A stretch of 64,000 nucleotides of DNA from Superficieibacter sp. HKU1. Lineage in GTDB: Bacteria; Pseudomonadota; Gammaproteobacteria; Enterobacterales; Enterobacteriaceae. The stretch lies in assembly GCF_029319185.1 (NCBI RefSeq), contig NZ_CP119754.1:4216001-4280000 (forward strand), in the 5' to 3' direction. The notes under the pieces were generated by a model. That model made no database searches. It was not told the DNA's origin and was given only the letters and a program-made list of their open reading frames with translations. This document shows, piece by piece, positions 1 through 8,882 of this stretch. The stretch's first letter is position 1, and every line of letters begins with the position of its first letter. Position numbers and translations under genes: made by a program.

Positions 1-615
1 CCGATAGGTGGAAAATGGCAAAATCTTATCAACAACTTTATTCCTGACAGGCCCACTAAAATTCGCCATAATGATTTTAACGGCAAATACAGTTACCACA
101 AAACCAATCAAAATCTTTAACCACAGGCCCTGGTATAATGCAGTACCAAAACTATACAAATTTCGCGTCACGGCAGGCCAGGTTTCTACGGGTACAACAG
201 AAGCAAATGCCGGGAAAACTTTCTGCGAGTATCCAGCAATGACCACCAGCGACAGGGAAATCATGATTAACGGAAAAACCATTGCGCCGATAATTTTTTT
301 GCGTAATTCATCATTATAGTGAATAACTGCAACCAGCGTTAAAAAACCATCGGCCAGACTACCACTTTTTTCAGCCGCAGTAATAACGCTCAATTCCGAA
401 TTAGGTACGACACCGGAAAAAACCGATGAAACAGAGGTTTCCTGTTTCATCTTCATGAGAATACCTGCCAGCTTATTACTGAAACCTTTTCCCAGTAAAG
501 GACGGCCTTCCTGCTGCAATTTTTGCAAAGAGTCAAAAAGCGGCAAACCAGCTTTAACCATATCAGCGCAAAACTGGTATATATAGATACGCTGTTTTTT
601 ACCGAATTTTCTCAA
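1..615 (-). CDS. cfcI: Type IVb pilus inner-membrane platform protein CfcI, partial
   Basis: About 205 N-terminal residues are visible; the 3' part lies beyond the window edge. The protein belongs to the GspF/PilC family (T2SSF domain), the polytopic inner-membrane platform that couples the cytoplasmic ATPase to pilin polymerisation. Seen directly: a cytoplasmic helical domain with the typical 'GLPLFDSLQKL' and 'AAEKSGSLADG' segments, then two hydrophobic stretches. No ATG suits the N-terminus. A TTG at 613-615 is preceded at five bases by a perfect GGAGGT (621-626 on the plus strand as acctcc), so I start there; the next in-frame ATG (561) would remove 18 residues. The start lies inside the end of cfcH, so the two are translationally coupled. 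The symbol follows the CFC/CofI naming by order and family, recalled rather than checked. Confidence 0.82.
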   Translation of the reverse strand, partial: MRKFGKKQRIYIYQFCADMVKAGLPLFDSLQKLQQEGRPLLGKGFSNKLAGILMKMKQETSVSSVFSGVVPNSELSVITAAEKSGSLADGFLTLVAVIHYNDELRKKIIGAMVFPLIMISLSLVVIAGYSQKVFPAFASVVPVETWPAVTRNLYSFGTALYQGLWLKILIGFVVTVFAVKIIMANFSGPVRNKVVDKILPFSTYR

Positions 616-2137
616 CGAGCACCTCCAGATCCTCTTCCGCTAATGTTCCGAACTCCATGGCGTACCAGTTGGCGTCAACACGCCCTTTCAGGACATGCGC
701 CATTACTTTTTCACGGATTTCAAACCCTTCCGCCAGGCCTTTCGCTGCCTGCCGTTTATTGCGCCACAGCGTATAGGTGTTCAACCATTCCTGTTTTGCA
801 ATAGCAGCCAGTTCCTCATAGGTCGGCAGGAAGTATTCCATTGCCAGTTGTCTGCCTTTAATTCCGCTGTTCTTGCACTCGTGACATCCTTTATCACCTG
901 CGGTATAGAGCGTAAATACTCTCCCCGCAATGGTGCGTTTTTCCATCTCGACCTTACAGTTATCACACAGTACAGGCACAAGTTTCTGACATTGCAGACC
1001 TGCGATAAAGCCCGGCGTGGAAAGTTTGTCACTACCAATCCCTAATGCCGACATACGCTGTAACAATGAGACAATGTTTCCGGCGTGTACCGTAGTGAAA
1101 CAGTAGTGTCCGCTCTCAACCGCGCCAGCAAGCGCATTAGCCGAAATATTGTCACGGATTTCCCCCACCATCAGTACATCAGGGTCACGGCGTAATGCTG
1201 ATTTAATCGCGGCATGGAACCCGCCCCCCTCAACACTGACGACCGAACTCTGTTTAGCGCCATAAATCTGATATTCAACCGGATCTTCTACCGTCAAAAA
1301 GCAGCCGCGATCGTCATAACGATTTATCTGCAACCATTCCATCAGGTTTTTCAGCGTCGTGGATTTACCAGAGCCTGTGGTTCCGGCAATAACATAGGCA
1401 CCATAAGGGTTAGAAAGGATCTTCTTGAGATCTTCAATTTCTTCAGCAGAAATGCCTATCTTATCCAGAGAACCAATATTCCCCTTTTGCAGACCCGATG
1501 GAATGATACGCAATACGGCATGATAACAATCCGGCGTTTCGCCAAAGATCGGGAAGTGCGCATAGCGAAAACGGTAAGGTCTACCGCTCAGGCTATAAAG
1601 TATATTGGCGCTTTGTGGTATCGCCCGGTTCCAGGTGGTATCACGCGTTGTCGCTTCTACGTTATATAATACGAAAACCAATTCATCGCATAACTGAGAT
1701 TTTATTTGCATAAAGGGCATCAGCACGCCGTTAATGCGTGCTTCAAACTGCGCCAGCACATCATTTCGGGTGATGTGCAGGTCGCTTGCGCCCATGCTGA
1801 CTGCTCGCTGTAAGATGGCGGCCAGTTGTTTTTGCGTATCCGTGATATCAATGTTTTTATTCGCTTCATCGAGTTGCTTTAGCGAAACATGCTCAATCAC
1901 ACGATAAAAATCATCTTCCTGCACCAGCGCCAGGCCAATGACCCGCCGCTTGTGTTGAGAAATCAGCCTTGCTATCTGAATCTGATACGTAAAAAGATCG
2001 CCGATCTGAATATGAGAAATTAACAAATACTCAGCGTCTTCAGTCATGGCCGTAAAGCCAACGCCCTCAAATTCGATATACGTCCATTTGTCATTTAACA
2101 GTTCATCGGACGAAATGCGTACAAAATTCAGGCTCAC
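599..2137 (-). CDS. cfcH: Type IVb pilus assembly ATPase CfcH (GspE/PilB family)
   Basis: A 512-residue secretion NTPase that powers pilus extension at the cytoplasmic face of the inner membrane. Walker A GTTGSGKST lies at residues 252-260. Walker B and Asp box (DVLMVGEIRD) are at 320-329, and a His box (TTVHAGN) is near 348-354. A tetracysteine zinc site is formed by C391, C394, C418 and C421. Residues 1-100 form a divergent N-terminal domain. The start is GTG, overlapping the cfcG stop as GTGA, so translation is coupled. Homologues by position and type are CofH and LngH. No separate PilT-like retraction ATPase is seen in the window, which fits the cof/lng type of pilus, where retraction ATPases are usually absent. 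Confidence 0.88.
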   Translation of the reverse strand: MSLNFVRISSDELLNDKWTYIEFEGVGFTAMTEDAEYLLISHIQIGDLFTYQIQIARLISQHKRRVIGLALVQEDDFYRVIEHVSLKQLDEANKNIDITDTQKQLAAILQRAVSMGASDLHITRNDVLAQFEARINGVLMPFMQIKSQLCDELVFVLYNVEATTRDTTWNRAIPQSANILYSLSGRPYRFRYAHFPIFGETPDCYHAVLRIIPSGLQKGNIGSLDKIGISAEEIEDLKKILSNPYGAYVIAGTTGSGKSTTLKNLMEWLQINRYDDRGCFLTVEDPVEYQIYGAKQSSVVSVEGGGFHAAIKSALRRDPDVLMVGEIRDNISANALAGAVESGHYCFTTVHAGNIVSLLQRMSALGIGSDKLSTPGFIAGLQCQKLVPVLCDNCKVEMEKRTIAGRVFTLYTAGDKGCHECKNSGIKGRQLAMEYFLPTYEELAAIAKQEWLNTYTLWRNKRQAAKGLAEGFEIREKVMAHVLKGRVDANWYAMEFGTLAEEDLEVLVEKIR

Positions 2138-2790
2138 TGCGTAGCGCCTTCAACAAGCGTGACCGTTCTCTTGTCACTCGCGAGTTTGAATTTATTTTCT
2201 CCCATAGAGAAGATTTCGCCGGTTCGAACATAACGCAACGTTTTGCCGTCCGTAACGGCGACACGCCGGGAACCCCCAATTTCAGCCTCAAGCACGACAC
2301 GCGGCATATCGATAACCTTTGGTTCTGCCTTTGCGGTCGTCTCACTGGGCTGCGTCTGAACAGGCTGTGGACGCACCTTATCTTCGCCACGTAGTTTGCG
2401 AAGTTCACTGCGCATCTTTTCCAGTTCGACTTCATTCGCCAGCCGCCGGCGCGCCTGCTCAAACGTAAAGTCATCTTCGACAATCGATGCAAGGCGATCC
2501 TGAACAAACAGGCTGTTAATATCTTCTACGTCACTCTCAGCCGGCATAACCGTGCCAGATGCAGATGGCTTGTCTTTTGATGCTGTAGCGACAACTGGCG
2601 CCGTTTTATCTACAGCCTTAGCTGAGCCTGCGGCACTATCAGCGGATGCGGAACGATTTCCAGCCGCATCCGTTTTAGCCTGGCTATCAGAGACAGGCGC
2701 CTGCGGCAGGTTCGTTGTCGGCGCAGCATTAGCCGTCTCTATGACAAGTGAAAATACACTCGTTAACATCACTAACTTTAGGATTTGCAT
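2134..2790 (-). CDS. cfcG: Pilus assembly periplasmic protein CfcG (PilP-like)
   Basis: A 218-residue protein with a cleavable signal peptide (hydrophobic residues 3-22, likely cut after Ala-Asn-Ala). A low-complexity Ala/Ser/Thr/Lys stretch runs over residues 24-80, then a charged helix, then a C-terminal segment with a beta-rich, GspC/PilP-like pattern (VAVTDGKTLRYVRTGEIF). It probably links the inner-membrane assembly proteins to the secretin. It starts 13 bases inside the end of cfcF and has a strong AGGAGGT ribosome-binding site, so it is likely made in good quantity. Function is inferred from its place between the inner-membrane protein and the ATPase in cof/lng operons; sequence similarity to characterised proteins is weak. 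Confidence 0.72.
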   Translation of the reverse strand: MQILKLVMLTSVFSLVIETANAAPTTNLPQAPVSDSQAKTDAAGNRSASADSAAGSAKAVDKTAPVVATASKDKPSASGTVMPAESDVEDINSLFVQDRLASIVEDDFTFEQARRRLANEVELEKMRSELRKLRGEDKVRPQPVQTQPSETTAKAEPKVIDMPRVVLEAEIGGSRRVAVTDGKTLRYVRTGEIFSMGENKFKLASDKRTVTLVEGATQ

Positions 2791-3701
2791 ACCAGACCTC
2801 CTGAAACCTTAATTCCTTTATCTGTCGATTCAATCCGTTTAATAAGAAAAGCATCACGGTATGCCTGCTTCAACAGCAATTTCTGCATATCTACTATGAT
2901 TCCGTGAACCTCGCCCCCCGAGCTGGAGACTTCAAGCTCCCATTTACCGGTCATTAATCCATAAGGTTTGACTTTGCCAGTTAGCTGAGACTCAAGGGCG
3001 ATGACTGAACTTTTAGGCATCCCCTTGATCACAAATTCACCTGTTTTTCCTTTACTTTCTCTATTTCCTGTACGACCACCCTGTGTACTTTTAACAAATG
3101 AGTTATAAGTTAAAATATATGAAACAACATCTTTACAGGGGCGCAAATTTAATGCTTTCTTATTTTTATAAGGCTTTTGCAAAGGGTTGACGTTGAGTTT
3201 TGAAACGACATTCTTAAACTCAAAATCATTTTTATTCTTACTATTTTTCTTGTTCGCCGGTACAGAAGGCATGTATGTTTTATCCCAGAATATTTTCTGT
3301 GGCAACACAAGCACTTGCCCCTTATCAAACTGATAACCAAAAGAGCAGTTTTTAGTATCGCATTTAAACCGTTGATACTTCAGATTGAGGACCTCTAAAC
3401 GTTGAGCACTCTCCAGCACCTCGGTCAAAAATTTAATGGTCTGATCAATGCTTGCGCCTTCCAGTGAAGTTGTATAGAACTTGTTAACTGATGCAATATC
3501 ATCCTGCAACTTTTGTGCTGCCTGGCGCTTACGCGCAAGCATCTCTTCACGTGCCTTTTCCGCTGGCAGCATCACGAAATAATACCAACCGCCCGCGCCA
3601 GCAGCGCCTATTAATAATAAAGAAATGATAATAATAAGCCAGGTTTTACGTCCTGACACGCCATTACCTCTACGTTTCCAGAAATAGAGATTTTCCAGCA
3701 T
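2778..3701 (-). CDS. cfcF: Pilus assembly bitopic membrane protein CfcF (TcpD/CofF-like)
   Basis: A 307-residue protein: a short cytoplasmic N-terminus, one membrane helix at about residues 22-45 (rich in Ile, Leu, Ala, Gly), a coiled-coil-like charged segment at 50-75 and a large periplasmic domain. The periplasmic part is Lys/Asn-rich in the middle (about 145-185) and carries several cysteines (for example in FKCDTKNCSFG) that could form disulphides. This layout matches the PilO/TcpD-type component of the type IVb inner-membrane subcomplex. The ATG has an AGGA at suitable distance. The gene is three bases downstream of cfcE and overlaps cfcG. Sequence recognition is weak, so the assignment rests on topology and operon order. 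Confidence 0.68.
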   Translation of the reverse strand: MLENLYFWKRRGNGVSGRKTWLIIIISLLLIGAAGAGGWYYFVMLPAEKAREEMLARKRQAAQKLQDDIASVNKFYTTSLEGASIDQTIKFLTEVLESAQRLEVLNLKYQRFKCDTKNCSFGYQFDKGQVLVLPQKIFWDKTYMPSVPANKKNSKNKNDFEFKNVVSKLNVNPLQKPYKNKKALNLRPCKDVVSYILTYNSFVKSTQGGRTGNRESKGKTGEFVIKGMPKSSVIALESQLTGKVKPYGLMTGKWELEVSSSGGEVHGIIVDMQKLLLKQAYRDAFLIKRIESTDKGIKVSGGLVCKS

Positions 3702-3704
3702 AAG

Positions 3705-4247
3705 TTATCCTGCCACAATAAAATGAAGCACCAGTGCCAACAGGAGCAAAAGCACAATGCCCCCCAGGAAAATAGAAGCTATAATAAAACGACGACGTCG
3801 TTTCATGGCCAACTGCCGGGCAACACAGCGTTCAACTATGGTGTTGATCTGCACTTCTTCCAGGGGCGTTACTTCAAGGTGCTCATAACCCGTCTGATGT
3901 TTCATTAGCTCGTCAAAAAGCACCTTACTAATAAAACAATCAGTTCCGCTAATAATCCTGCCTTCGTTAATTATCAGGAAGTAAGTGGAGCAACTGTCTT
4001 CATGAAAGAAATAAATTCCGTCACCGTACAGCTCCTTGACATAAAGTGCAAATGGCTCGTACAGGGTCGACACTTTAGTACTGTAACCCAGTGCAGGCAT
4101 ACCCGCAGCATCAGAGTAGGTCAAACGACGGTTAGCTTTCATCATTCCGCGAAATGAAGCCTGCTCAGCAGGCTGCAAATAACTTAAACTTTCCGGCTCC
4201 CAGTAAAGTCCAGTTAATATATTATTTTTCAACAGAATGTTATTCAT
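3705..4247 (-). CDS. cfcE: Pilus assembly protein CfcE, cytoplasmic with C-terminal membrane anchor
   Basis: A 180-residue protein with a soluble N-terminal domain (1-140) and a single C-terminal hydrophobic helix (about 154-178) preceded by the basic cluster KRRRR. The arrangement suggests cytoplasmic N-in topology, like BfpC/TcpR/CofE, which have a GspL-like cytoplasmic domain that recruits the assembly ATPase to the membrane. No enzymatic motif is visible. It lies between the secretin gene and cfcF with 3- and 11-base gaps, so it is part of the same transcript. Family assignment is by analogy of topology and position. Confidence 0.65.
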   Translation of the reverse strand: MNNILLKNNILTGLYWEPESLSYLQPAEQASFRGMMKANRRLTYSDAAGMPALGYSTKVSTLYEPFALYVKELYGDGIYFFHEDSCSTYFLIINEGRIISGTDCFISKVLFDELMKHQTGYEHLEVTPLEEVQINTIVERCVARQLAMKRRRRFIIASIFLGGIVLLLLLALVLHFIVAG

Positions 4248-4258
4248 AATAAAACCAT

Positions 4259-5716
4259 TTAATTATCAATAGATGTAATGGGTTGACGATAATAATCCAC
4301 ACCGACTACCATCAGTACCGTAGCAGATCCTTCATTGTTTCCATCCTCAGCCCCTAATATCTGGTACTGTACGCTATCTTTTGATTCTTTTATTTCAAAC
4401 TTGCCCACCACCAACAGATCACCGGGTTTAATAATTGAGGAGTTAAAGGATTCTGTCGTACTCACATTAGGCAACTGCACATCATCGTACTCATTAATGG
4501 AATTGAGGAAGCGTTTTGTAAATCCACTCACGACTTCAATTCGACCATCAGAAAGCACACGCGGTGTAATGATAAAGCTTGTGCCGGTCACGATTTCAGA
4601 AGTTTCAACATCCACATTTACTTCACCATTCTCATCAGTAGTACGAGTCCGGCTTGACACATAAAATTGTGACTGGGTCATATTCACGGGAACAGCCATA
4701 TTATTCCGGGTGATAAACGACCCGCTTTGCAATGACTCACTGCCGGTAAGCTTGTAAAGGGCATCCAGTCCTGCGCTGATGTCTACATGACTATTTTTCC
4801 ACCCGGCAGAAAGCCCACCAGCCAGATTATCAAATATACTACTACTAATGTTAATCGTGTTATGGGCGTCAGCAAAGGAGAAATCCAGGCCGCCGCCTAA
4901 ATTCTTCTCTTTTGTTTTATCAAGAATATAGATACGGTAAGTAACAATAAACTGACGAGTGTTATCTGCTTTGTATTTATCCAGCGCTCTACTCAATGCC
5001 TCATATTCTGATGGGCGGGAATTTACCATCAAAATTGCGGAATCTTTGAATAAATTATAGTTGCCGGAGGTTACATAGTTTTCGGCCATGTCTTCAACAT
5101 CATCCCAGAACGAGGATTCAAACTTCGTTTCAGATTTACCTGTTAACCCCCCGCTGGACGTTGCTTCGTTACCAGAAAGGTCAAGCGTCGTTTCTGATTT
5201 GTTATTCTCACCATAAAAATCCAGGCGAATAACATAAGTTTCGTAAACGTTAATTTTCAGAACGTTATTATTATCCAGGGTTGTACTGACATCATAAAGT
5301 GAGCTAATATAACTCATAAAATCTTCAAAGGTGCCGTCAAACTGAACGGAACGCGGAATATCCCATGCGTTATCGTTTGCTGCCGATTTACCACCGATGG
5401 CCGAAGCATTTATACGGAAACTAATCCCGGTTTGCGCGGATACGGCTTCCATAATCGTGGATAACGAGGAGGGTTCATATGAAGCGATTTTCACATGCTT
5501 ACTCATGATTTTTTGCTGCTCGACGCTATACTGAACTTTTTTGCCAAGAAATGCAGAATCATACTTTATATAAGGTTTTATCTTAGCTGAGTCCGAAGTG
5601 ATGGCATCATTGTTCTGCTGCGCTACTTTTTTATCAATATCATACTTTTTATTAAAATCGCTTACGCATCCCTGCGCCAGAAACGCCAGCAATAACATAC
5701 TTGTTTTAAGTTTCAT
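4259..5716 (-). CDS. cfcD: Outer-membrane lipoprotein secretin CfcD
   Basis: A secretin of about 485 residues that forms the outer-membrane channel for the pilus. It begins with a lipoprotein signal peptide: basic MKLK, a hydrophobic run and the lipobox LAQGC, giving lipid-modified Cys17. The N-terminal half holds the periplasmic ring domains. The C-terminal half has the secretin beta-domain, with 'FIITPRVLSDGRIEVVSGFTKR' spanning the conserved region, and 'IIKPGDLLVVG'. I chose ATG at 5714-5716; an in-frame GTG at 5728, directly after the cfcC stop, would add four residues but lacks a ribosome-binding site. Relatives are CofD, LngD, BfpB and TcpC. The length fits this group. Confidence 0.85.
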   Translation of the reverse strand: MKLKTSMLLLAFLAQGCVSDFNKKYDIDKKVAQQNNDAITSDSAKIKPYIKYDSAFLGKKVQYSVEQQKIMSKHVKIASYEPSSLSTIMEAVSAQTGISFRINASAIGGKSAANDNAWDIPRSVQFDGTFEDFMSYISSLYDVSTTLDNNNVLKINVYETYVIRLDFYGENNKSETTLDLSGNEATSSGGLTGKSETKFESSFWDDVEDMAENYVTSGNYNLFKDSAILMVNSRPSEYEALSRALDKYKADNTRQFIVTYRIYILDKTKEKNLGGGLDFSFADAHNTINISSSIFDNLAGGLSAGWKNSHVDISAGLDALYKLTGSESLQSGSFITRNNMAVPVNMTQSQFYVSSRTRTTDENGEVNVDVETSEIVTGTSFIITPRVLSDGRIEVVSGFTKRFLNSINEYDDVQLPNVSTTESFNSSIIKPGDLLVVGKFEIKESKDSVQYQILGAEDGNNEGSATVLMVVGVDYYRQPITSIDN

Positions 5717-5728
5717 GAGTTTGTCCAC

Positions 5729-6163
5729 TTACATTTCATCAACAACGATTACGCGATTTTTTTCGTACTTTTTCACGACTAAGCCATAATTTTCGGAGAA
5801 AAAGAGATCACCCAGTGCCTGTAATATTTCGTCATCCGTTTTCCCGGCTATGCTTATCGTATTGTAAATAAGATAATCTTTTTTACTATTCCAAAAAAGT
5901 TTATAGCCATTGCCCGCAACCCAATTTTTTACTTCCTGACTTAGCAACTGGTTTTCATGCAATATCAGGCCTTTGGCATATGGAGCAGGGGTAGGGGCAG
6001 GCGAAGAAGTATAACTGCCGCTAAAGGGATTTACGGGTGTTGACGATACAGCCGGTTGCGATGAGGACGGCGTAATCTGAGCGCTGGCAAAAACGGCACC
6101 GCTTAAGGAACCCGTGACCGCCATCAGGCAAACATATAATAGACAATATTTTTTTATCATCAT
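5729..6163 (-). CDS. cfcC: Pilus accessory protein CfcC with TcpQ-like domain
   Basis: A 144-residue exported protein. A signal peptide (residues 1-27, cut near AVFA) is followed by a Ser/Pro/Ala linker and a C-terminal domain of about 75 residues (LILHENQLLSQEVKNW to the end). That domain matches the TcpQ (toxin-coregulated pilus biosynthesis protein Q) pattern, which helps secretin assembly in the outer membrane. It directly precedes the secretin gene, as TcpQ precedes TcpC. Of three nearby starts, the ATG at 6161-6163 has AGGA seven bases away (within AAAGGATGG) and is preferred over a longer in-frame start at 6187. Confidence 0.75.
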   Translation of the reverse strand: MMIKKYCLLYVCLMAVTGSLSGAVFASAQITPSSSQPAVSSTPVNPFSGSYTSSPAPTPAPYAKGLILHENQLLSQEVKNWVAGNGYKLFWNSKKDYLIYNTISIAGKTDDEILQALGDLFFSENYGLVVKKYEKNRVIVVDEM

Positions 6164-6189
6164 TTTTCCATCCTTTAAACAAAACATCC

Positions 6190-8088
6190 CTATTTATATT
6201 GGTAAGTATCTAATAAATCCGCTGGCGAGCCAGGTTGTGGAATAGAGCTACACCACCTTGAAATGGTATACCCAACGGTCGGCGGGTTAACGAGTGTCAC
6301 TCCACTACCCGTATTGCCGTCATAGAACCCAACAGAAGCACTAATGATCCAGAGATATTTCGTATCTTCATAAATGACATGTTCAGCCGTATTGATACCA
6401 TTTGAACCAGGACGATAGGTCTCATTATTCAATGTAAATTCAATCTGGGTTGCAACGCCACCAAGCTGGCCCACAATGTGTGAGTTATCAAGTTTGTTAC
6501 GTGTCTGAGAGGGATCATCTGATAAAGTGCCACCGTTAAGGCCATAAGTCGCAATCGACGATACCGAAGCACTCAGACGTGGATATAGTTTTCGAACCAC
6601 TTCCACTTTTTTAGGATTTCCCTCCCCGTCAAGCATGACGTCTCCATTTTCGTCCCTCAATGTGACAAATTGCTTCACTTGCGGGCAGCTCTGCACTGGA
6701 ATTCGAATCGCGCCAAAATCATTATCTGTCTGAGCCAGCTTATCGTCATACGAGGGAACGTAATCCTTATCGTTTGTTACGTCCCTTCCTCCCTCTCTGA
6801 AAGCATGATATTCGCTTGTAGCAGGCGTTAATAATTCAAATGCGTCATAGGTTCTGGTGGTATAGTATTCGTAATTGGTATGATAAGGATCATCTGGTAC
6901 GGTATCTTTAGCACTATCATCATCCATAACGAAATCACCTTCATAGGTTTTACCGTCTTTATCGGTATAGGTATAACGCTGTGGATTACCGTCTTTATCT
7001 AGTTCAAAATCGCTGCCGTATCCGGTACGTTTAAATACATAAACCCGCCGTGACGTATTTTCCATGACAACATTGGCTTTAAGGGTCCCTGTCATCTCAT
7101 TATTATTAGTGTTGTTTTTATCCGTCATGTCCAGCGAGAGTATCGCATCTTCACCGTGTTCGCCTTGCCCTTCATCTTTGTTATAGCAAAGCTTAACGTC
7201 GCCGGAATCCCAGCAGGCTACACCGCCACCACCACCGCCGCCACCGCCGCCATTGGTGTTATCATTTAAATCGAATGTAAAACGTACACCAAATTCGCCG
7301 CTGGTGTATTGCGTTACTGCATCCATATTATTGGCCACGGAGTTCAGCTCAACTGGCGTTTTATTGTCTTTTTTCTTAACCACAAGCTTCCAGTTGTCTG
7401 TCGTCGCGTTGCGATGAACAACAATAGCATGAGTTGCACTTATATTTGACGAGGCCAGTGCATCAGAAAAATTCGGAGCAAAATCCGCAAACTGATAATC
7501 ACCATTTTTCTCTTCTTTCTTAAATTTAACAATAACGTCAATACGGTTAACATCTCTGTCATGCTCGGCACTTGTTCCACCAGCAAAACCTATCCGCTCA
7601 ATAACAGCCGAAGAGTGAGTCGCTTTACTGGACATAAAACAAGGAAGATATTCTTTATCAAAGGCATACTCAGATTTTAAGGTGGTGTTACATTTGCTGC
7701 TTAAAAAGTAATAACGTTGTTGTTTAGATTTACTATTTTCTTCACCCCATAAAAAATAGTCATTCACACTACCGGTATCAACAGTATTGATTTCATTCGT
7801 TATACGCCAGGCATATGCGGGGTCTACTGAACTTGAATCATCATAGAGAGGATTCGTTATATCCTCATCTTTAGGTTGAGAACCTTTTACAAGCGCAATT
7901 TTGTCCTCTCGGGCAAAATTAATAACTCCCTTCATCTCCGCAACTAATGCATTAGCCACGTTCTGTCGGGCAGTGCTTACTGCTTTTTTACGTGCGTAGT
8001 AGGTATAGCTCACCAAAATGCCGCCAATAATGGCAAGCACAATGATGATCTCGAGTAAACTGAAACCAGAATCCTTTCTACTGCGCAT
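6190..8088 (-). CDS. cfcB: Large minor pilin CfcB (CofB-like)
   Basis: A 632-residue type IV minor pilin. It has a short basic leader (MRSRKDSG), prepilin peptidase site G/FSLLE with the conserved Glu+5, and a hydrophobic assembly helix. A globular N-terminal module runs to about residue 279. Ten consecutive glycines (280-289, encoded at 7222-7251) are followed by a Cys-containing C-terminal part of about 340 residues. CofB of CFA/III is a trimeric tip initiator of roughly 500 residues that binds a secreted ligand; this protein is longer. An ATG at 8088 is preferred over an upstream TTG at 8094, because AAGG sits eight bases from the ATG but only two from the TTG. It is separated from cfcA by a strong hairpin and 83 bases. 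Confidence 0.82.
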   Translation of the reverse strand: MRSRKDSGFSLLEIIIVLAIIGGILVSYTYYARKKAVSTARQNVANALVAEMKGVINFAREDKIALVKGSQPKDEDITNPLYDDSSSVDPAYAWRITNEINTVDTGSVNDYFLWGEENSKSKQQRYYFLSSKCNTTLKSEYAFDKEYLPCFMSSKATHSSAVIERIGFAGGTSAEHDRDVNRIDVIVKFKKEEKNGDYQFADFAPNFSDALASSNISATHAIVVHRNATTDNWKLVVKKKDNKTPVELNSVANNMDAVTQYTSGEFGVRFTFDLNDNTNGGGGGGGGGGVACWDSGDVKLCYNKDEGQGEHGEDAILSLDMTDKNNTNNNEMTGTLKANVVMENTSRRVYVFKRTGYGSDFELDKDGNPQRYTYTDKDGKTYEGDFVMDDDSAKDTVPDDPYHTNYEYYTTRTYDAFELLTPATSEYHAFREGGRDVTNDKDYVPSYDDKLAQTDNDFGAIRIPVQSCPQVKQFVTLRDENGDVMLDGEGNPKKVEVVRKLYPRLSASVSSIATYGLNGGTLSDDPSQTRNKLDNSHIVGQLGGVATQIEFTLNNETYRPGSNGINTAEHVIYEDTKYLWIISASVGFYDGNTGSGVTLVNPPTVGYTISRWCSSIPQPGSPADLLDTYQYK

Positions 8089-8112
8089 TTTCAAGGCCTT
8101 TAAAATGATTCA

Positions 8113-8140
8113 TAAAGCCCCCGTGACTAAAGGGGGCTGT
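8113..8140 (-). terminator. Hairpin between pilin gene and rest of pilus operon
   Basis: The inverted repeat AGCCCCC (8116-8122) and GGGGGCT (8132-8138) with a nine-base loop lies between the cfcA stop and cfcB. On the minus strand it is followed by TTTATG, so it is a weak terminator or an RNA-stabilising 3' end. Such elements after major pilin genes allow much more pilin than assembly protein to be made; that role is inferred here. Confidence 0.6.
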
Positions 8141-8171
8141 TTAATGGACTTAGCAACTAATTAATCTAAAA

Positions 8172-8882
8172 TTACTTACTACCGAAGATAACGCCGTTCT
8201 CTGCGCCAGCAGCATCACAGATACCATCTGTTGTAATTTCAGCAGCGGTGATCTCTCCTGAAGTCAACGTTTTCAGAATCACAGTGCCCTTATCCGCGCT
8301 CAAGTTTCTACCATCAATAGTAGCGACATCTTTGCCTGCAGGAGCACCGCCTTTCAGAGCCTCAACATAATCCCACTGGTTGCCCATTTGAGAGATCAGG
8401 TTACGGCATTCTTCAGTCTCCAGACCGTTAACAACCAGCACAAACCCTTTATTCTGAGATGCAGAAGGGTCCAGTTTCGCGTTGCCTAACTGGAATGCAT
8501 CGTTAGAAATACCGTTGAAGGATTCGTCCGGGGAAATTTTACCCAGTTTAACCAGAGTAACGATTGGTGCTTTAGAAGAGGAGGCTGCGATATTTGACTT
8601 GGTCAGTTTCTCAATAGTATCTGATTCCGGGTAGCTGCCTTCATCTTTAAACGCTTCAACCATTGAGGTACGGATGCTGTTGGCATTATTCTGGATGTCA
8701 GACAGATCCTGCGCGGTAAACGCACGCTGCGCCAGAATAACCACACCTGCTGCAATAATACCGATAATCCCCAGAACGATGATGATTTCCAGCAGGGTGA
8801 CACCGCGCTGTTTTTTCATCTCTTGTAATTTTGCCGCTTTGCGGTTCATTTTACTCTTCAAGTTCCAAACTAAAGTGTTCAT
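8172..8882 (-). CDS. cfcA: Major type IVb pilin CfcA
   Basis: A 236-residue prepilin that polymerises into the pilus fibre. The class IVb leader is long (27 residues, basic) and ends in Gly before V-T-L-L-E; the mature protein would have 209 residues. After cleavage comes the typical helix IIIVLGIIGIIAAGVVILAQ, almost identical in style to CofA and LngA. Two cysteines (in LETEECRNLI and TTDGICDAAG) can form the C-terminal disulphide loop of the D-region. An open frame reaches up to 8966, but the ATG at 8880-8882 has AAGGA about eight bases upstream and gives the usual leader, so I start there. First gene of the operon; its promoter must lie in the AT-rich region upstream. Confidence 0.88.
   Translation of the reverse strand: MNTLVWNLKSKMNRKAAKLQEMKKQRGVTLLEIIIVLGIIGIIAAGVVILAQRAFTAQDLSDIQNNANSIRTSMVEAFKDEGSYPESDTIEKLTKSNIAASSSKAPIVTLVKLGKISPDESFNGISNDAFQLGNAKLDPSASQNKGFVLVVNGLETEECRNLISQMGNQWDYVEALKGGAPAGKDVATIDGRNLSADKGTVILKTLTSGEITAAEITTDGICDAAGAENGVIFGSK

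Noticed and set aside
8..319. A 103-codon frame at the left edge, plus strand
   Set aside because: It is opposite the pilus platform gene cfcI, which reads through the whole region with clear T2SSF features.
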